Positions 60,854 through 64,000 of a stretch of 64,000 nt of DNA are shown piece after piece; position 1 is the stretch's first letter; every line of letters starts with the position of its first letter. Source of the DNA: Alphaproteobacteria bacterium (GTDB taxonomy: Bacteria; Pseudomonadota; Alphaproteobacteria; Reyranellales; Reyranellaceae). The position numbers were made by a program, and so were the translations under genes. A model generated the notes under the pieces. It worked only from the letters and a program-made list of their open reading frames with translations. It was not told the origin of the DNA and did no database searches. The stretch lies in contig JAFKFL010000018.1 in the NCBI GenBank assembly GCA_017308235.1, positions 119,709-183,708 of the forward strand, read 5' to 3'.

Positions 60854-61951
60854 ATGAAAATCGCTCAGATCGCGCCGCTCAGCGAGAGTGTGCCGCCGAG
60901 ACTATATGGAGGTACCGAGCGGGTCGTATCTTATCTGACGGAGGAACTGGTTCGGCAGGGACATAAGGTGACCCTGTTCGCCAGTGGCGATTCCCGAACG
61001 GCGGCAAAGCTTGTGCGCTGCAGCGATATCGCGTTGCGCCTCAACCCCGTGGTCAAGGACCACTTGCCCTATCATATCGTGATGATGGACGAGGTCCGCC
61101 AGCGGGCAGACGATTTCGACGTCCTCCACTTCCATACCGATCTTTTGCATTTCCCTTTCGTTCGCGATCTTGCTGGTCGCACCATCACCACCACGCACGG
61201 TCGGCTCGATTTGCCGGACCTGAGGCCGTTCTTTGTGGCCTTTCAGGACGTGCCGCTGGTCTCGATTTCACGAGAGCAGCGCCGGGCACTCCCGCGGCAT
61301 TTGAACTGGGTCGGCAACGTTTACCACGGACTTCCGCGTGACCTGCTGCCCTTCAATGGCAATCCAAGCGCCGGCTACCTTGCCTATTTGGGCCGCATTT
61401 CGCCCGAAAAGCGACCCGACCGCGCGATCGAGATCGCGGCACGTGTCGGCCTTCCCCTGAAGATGGCCGCCAAGGTCGACCGCGCCGACCAGGACTACTG
61501 GGACAACGCGATTGCCCCGATGATCAGGTCACATCCCAATGTAGAGTTCGTGGGTGAGATCAATGAGCTGCAGAAGGCCGAGTTTTTGGGCAACGCCCGA
61601 GCACTGCTGTTTCCGATCGACTGGCCAGAGCCATTTGGGCTTGTAACGATCGAGGCAATGGCCTGCGGTACGCCAGTGATCGCCTTCCGCGCGGGTGCGG
61701 TGCCAGAGGTGATCGACGACGGACTGACGGGCTTTGTTGTGCGCAACGTCGATGAGGCCGTGAAGGCAATATTTCGCCTGGACACCCTCGACCGCCGAAA
61801 GGTGCGCGCCATATTCGAGCACCGTTTCACCGTGGAACGCATGGCGAAGGACTACCTAAGGGTCTACAGCGGATTGCCAGACGTGCGGACCGACGCGGCG
61901 CGCCTGCGGCGGGAACACGGTGAGCAAATCGAGTTGCACGCGGTTGCCTGA
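60854..61951 (+). CDS. Family 4 glycosyltransferase (GT-B)
   Basis: This 365-residue GT-B enzyme starts at an ATG 8 bases after GGAGG. The N-terminal domain has APLSESVPPRLYGGTERVVSYLTEELVRQGHKVTLFASGDS, with the GGTERVV donor/acceptor loop. The C-terminal domain has LAYLGRISPEKRPDRAIEIA and the E-x7-E motif EPFGLVTIEAMACGTPVIAF. It transfers a sugar from a nucleotide donor to an unknown acceptor. It stands alone, without polysaccharide export genes nearby. Confidence 0.9.
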   Translation: MKIAQIAPLSESVPPRLYGGTERVVSYLTEELVRQGHKVTLFASGDSRTAAKLVRCSDIALRLNPVVKDHLPYHIVMMDEVRQRADDFDVLHFHTDLLHFPFVRDLAGRTITTTHGRLDLPDLRPFFVAFQDVPLVSISREQRRALPRHLNWVGNVYHGLPRDLLPFNGNPSAGYLAYLGRISPEKRPDRAIEIAARVGLPLKMAAKVDRADQDYWDNAIAPMIRSHPNVEFVGEINELQKAEFLGNARALLFPIDWPEPFGLVTIEAMACGTPVIAFRAGAVPEVIDDGLTGFVVRNVDEAVKAIFRLDTLDRRKVRAIFEHRFTVERMAKDYLRVYSGLPDVRTDAARLRREHGEQIELHAVA

Positions 61952-62024
61952 CCACCTTCAGGGGATTCGTTGCGGCTAGTGCGGCGAATTCCCAGTCGCG
62001 CGGAGATCGCGGAGTTCAGTTGTC

Positions 62025-62279
62025 ATGACTGCGGAACCAAACATGGCCGCCGGCGAACAGTTGCGGCGGGTCGAGCGAGGAATGAAAAAGCTCATCGAGA
62101 ATGTCCGGCTCACGTCAATTGAAGCTCTTTGCGGGCGTTCAATCTCGGTCCGCTTGCCATTCGAGCTCAACGATGAGCAGGTTGACGCCAAGTTCAGCAA
62201 TGGCGTCCTGGCGATCCGACTGCCCAAACCCTCCGATCTGCAGCGGCCCAGCCGCGGGATCCAGGTGCAAAGCGGGTGA
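62025..62279 (+). pseudogene. Truncated Hsp20 remnant
   Basis: An 84-residue frame ends in the C-terminal half of an alpha-crystallin domain (RSISVRLPFELNDEQVDAKFSNGVLAIRLPKP), but the N-terminal half of that domain is missing. The first ~45 residues do not match Hsp20. It resembles the 3' part of a third Hsp20 gene that lost its 5' end, or a very short Hsp20-like protein. The frame itself has no internal stop. Its stop overlaps a GTG of the next frame. Confidence 0.62.
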
Positions 62280-62284
62280 GAGCG

Positions 62285-62521
62285 ATGGGTCGCACATTCG
62301 AACTCACGTACCGCGGCCGCGCGTTGTCGGTGCGGGTATATCCGGTCGACAACGCGTGGGAGCTGTGGATCTGCGAGAATGAGCGCCCGATCGTCCGGGC
62401 AGATGTGGTGTCCATCGATGACGCCGTACTCGCTCGGCGTGACGGCGTGGCCGACCCCGTCGCAGATGCGGTTGGTCGTATCCGCCAACACGTCGCTTCC
62501 GGTGAAATCGTGGTCCCCTAA
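62285..62521 (+). CDS. Small hypothetical protein
   Basis: A 78-residue protein (MGRTFELTYRGRALSVRVYPVDNAWELWICENERPIVRADVVSIDDAV...) with a beta-rich N-terminal half and a helical C-terminus. A GTG at 62276, overlapping the previous stop, is an alternative start. No family is recognised. Coding potential is good (balanced composition, periodic hydrophobic residues). Confidence 0.6.
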   Translation: MGRTFELTYRGRALSVRVYPVDNAWELWICENERPIVRADVVSIDDAVLARRDGVADPVADAVGRIRQHVASGEIVVP

Positions 62522-62613
62522 CGAAGGCGCGATGACACAAATGGCCAGCCTTCACCGAAAAACGCGGAACTTTTCATCTCACCGTGGTTAAAACGCGAGT
62601 AGGATGGGCAAGG

Positions 62614-64000
62614 ATGTGTCCTGACCGACTATCACCAAAGTCTCCGGAAGAGCTGTCCGAAGCCGTTGGCGATGCCGAGCGCTTTCGGCTGCTGGTGAGC
62701 ACGGTGCGGGACTATGCGATCTATATGCTGGATCCCGGCGGCTATATCGTGAGCTGGAACGCCGGTGCGGAACGGTTCAAGGGTTACACAGCCGAAGAGG
62801 TGATCGGCCGCCACTTTTCGCTGTTTTATACCCCCGAAGACAAGCAGCTTGGGATACCTGCGCTTGCACTCAAGACCGCCGAGACTACGGGCAAGTTCGA
62901 AACCGAAGGCTGGCGCGTACGCAAAGACGGCAGCCGCTTTTGGTCCCATGTGGTGATCGATCCCGTCACCGATCCCGATGGAAATCTGGTCGGCTTTGCC
63001 AAGATTACGCGCGATCTGACCGAGAGACGGGAGGCTCAAGAGAAACTGGAGCAGGCCAGGGAGGCGATGTTTCAGGCACAGAGGCTGGAGGCCATCGGCA
63101 AATTCACCGGCGGGGTCGCTCACGATTTCAACAACCTGCTGGCTGTAGTCCTGGGCGGTTTAGAACTTGTTCAAAAGCGCGTGGGCTACGGGGATCCCCA
63201 ACTTCGCGGATTGCTCGACAATATCAGGCAGGCCGCCCAACGCGGCGCCAATTTGACGCAAAGAATGCTGACCTTTGCGCGCCGCCAGGAACTCAAGCCA
63301 GAGGCGATCGACGTCTGTGTCGCGATAGCGGACATGGCGGGCCTTCTCGATCGCTCGCTCGGTGCAGACGTGACGTTGGTAACCCGCTTTCCCAGGAGTC
63401 CAGTAACAGTGCTGGTCGATCCGGCGCAGCTCGAAATGACGATTCTAAACCTCGCGGTGAACGCGCGCGATGCGATGCCGGGTGGGGGGACGATTATCGT
63501 CGAGGTACGCACCGAGGCGCTCGAGAGCGGCAACCGCTACAATCTCGGCTCAGGACGTTATGCATCCCTGTCGGTCATCGACCACGGCACTGGCATGGAT
63601 GAGGAAACGGTGAAACACGCCGTTGAGCCATTCTTTTCTACGAAAGGTGTAGGCAAAGGGACCGGTCTTGGTCTGTCCATGGTGCACGGACTGGCCGAAC
63701 AATCGGGCGGCCGCTTTGTCCTGGAGAGCACCTTGGGAAAGGGGACCAGGGCGACCCTGCTGTTTCCCCTCCAAAAGGACCTCGTCGCTCAGGAACCGCA
63801 ACACAGCACCGTCCCAATGGAGCCCTCGCGGCCGCTTAAGGTGCTGGTCGCTGACGATGATTTCCTTGTTTCGATGAACACTGCGGCGATGCTCGAAGAT
63901 GCAGGCCACACCGTTGTGACTGCGCATTCAGGCCAGGAAGCGCTCAAGACCATCAGCGAGTCCAAGCCCTTCGACTTGCTGGTTACCGATCAGGGAATGC
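62614..64000 (+). CDS. Hybrid sensor histidine kinase (PAS-HisKA-HATPase-REC), cut by window edge
   Basis: An open frame of 462 codons runs off the right edge. A PAS domain (about residues 22-140; VRDYAIYMLDPGGYIVSWNAGAERFKGYTAEEVIG...) leads to the phospho-acceptor box GGVAHDFNNLLAVVLGGLEL with His170. The ATPase domain has N box NLAVNARDAMPGGG, G1 VIDHGTGMD and G2 GKGTGLGLSMVHGLAEQSGG. A receiver domain starts near residue 408 (VLVADDD) with its phospho-acceptor Asp459 just before the cut. The PAS type and FKGYTAEE motif are common in light or redox sensors, but the signal is unknown. Confidence 0.9.
   Translation, partial: MCPDRLSPKSPEELSEAVGDAERFRLLVSTVRDYAIYMLDPGGYIVSWNAGAERFKGYTAEEVIGRHFSLFYTPEDKQLGIPALALKTAETTGKFETEGWRVRKDGSRFWSHVVIDPVTDPDGNLVGFAKITRDLTERREAQEKLEQAREAMFQAQRLEAIGKFTGGVAHDFNNLLAVVLGGLELVQKRVGYGDPQLRGLLDNIRQAAQRGANLTQRMLTFARRQELKPEAIDVCVAIADMAGLLDRSLGADVTLVTRFPRSPVTVLVDPAQLEMTILNLAVNARDAMPGGGTIIVEVRTEALESGNRYNLGSGRYASLSVIDHGTGMDEETVKHAVEPFFSTKGVGKGTGLGLSMVHGLAEQSGGRFVLESTLGKGTRATLLFPLQKDLVAQEPQHSTVPMEPSRPLKVLVADDDFLVSMNTAAMLEDAGHTVVTAHSGQEALKTISESKPFDLLVTDQGM

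Overview
This 64 kb window is high-GC, densely packed bacterial chromosome. Several markers point to an alphaproteobacterium from soil or water: a usg-family gene, a CIRCE-controlled groES-groEL operon, periplasmic sulfur-oxidation (sox) genes, many LysR/ABC/MFS nutrient genes, and intergenic palindromes of the kind common in that class. I cannot fix the genus from sequence alone.

Layout. 0-15.8 kb: a SulP anion permease cut by the left edge, a LytM/M23 peptidase, a haemolysin-III-type membrane protein, two MFS carriers, two small exported or membrane proteins, a GNAT enzyme, a PRISE-like short-chain reductase, a LysR regulator divergent from a DapA-type synthase, mscL, an AEC carrier, a two-domain sulfurtransferase, a DUF1330 protein and a Nudix hydrolase. 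15.8-28.3 kb: groEL-groES with terminator, promoter and CIRCE, usg, a nitronate monooxygenase-like enzyme, a GST, a P450, Kup potassium transporter, a CHRD protein, a CDF metal exporter behind a perfect palindrome, and a DHA2 MFS pump. 28.2-39.2 kb, mostly minus strand: a hydantoinase/oxoprolinase protein with two tandem DUF917 paralogues. After two plus-strand genes comes a six-gene run of two ABC permeases, a Tat-exported binding protein, an ATPase, an AroM protein and a flavin monooxygenase. I read this as uptake plus catabolism of one unidentified nitrogenous (perhaps hydantoin-like) compound. 39.3-43.6 kb: a compact sox operon that starts with a single-polypeptide SoxX-SoxA fusion, then soxY, soxZ, soxB and an exported DsrE-like protein. 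soxCD is not in the window. 43.7-54.8 kb: thiolase plus Zn-ribbon partner, amidase, two small lipoproteins, a class III CoA-transferase, prmB, phosphofructokinase, an MFS carrier, DinB and pgi.

At 54.9 kb the core chromosome ends at the 3' half of a tRNA-Lys(CTT) gene. The 5' half is absent and a P4-type tyrosine integrase follows at once, so this looks like one end of a genomic island. Its first cargo is a tightly coupled two-gene module: a Pol-beta/CD-NTase-like nucleotidyltransferase and a DUF6602 protein with a PD-(D/E)XK-like motif. This is the best candidate in the window for a poorly described, possibly anti-phage, system. Further right are two tandem Hsp20 genes, several small ORFs, a family-4 glycosyltransferase, a third, truncated Hsp20 remnant, and a PAS hybrid histidine kinase that runs off the right edge. 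No second tRNA-Lys copy was found, so the far end of the island must lie outside the window or be lost.

Three families of long imperfect palindromes sit in intergenic gaps. Starts were chosen by ribosome-binding sites, family alignment memory and stop/start overlaps. No database search was possible.
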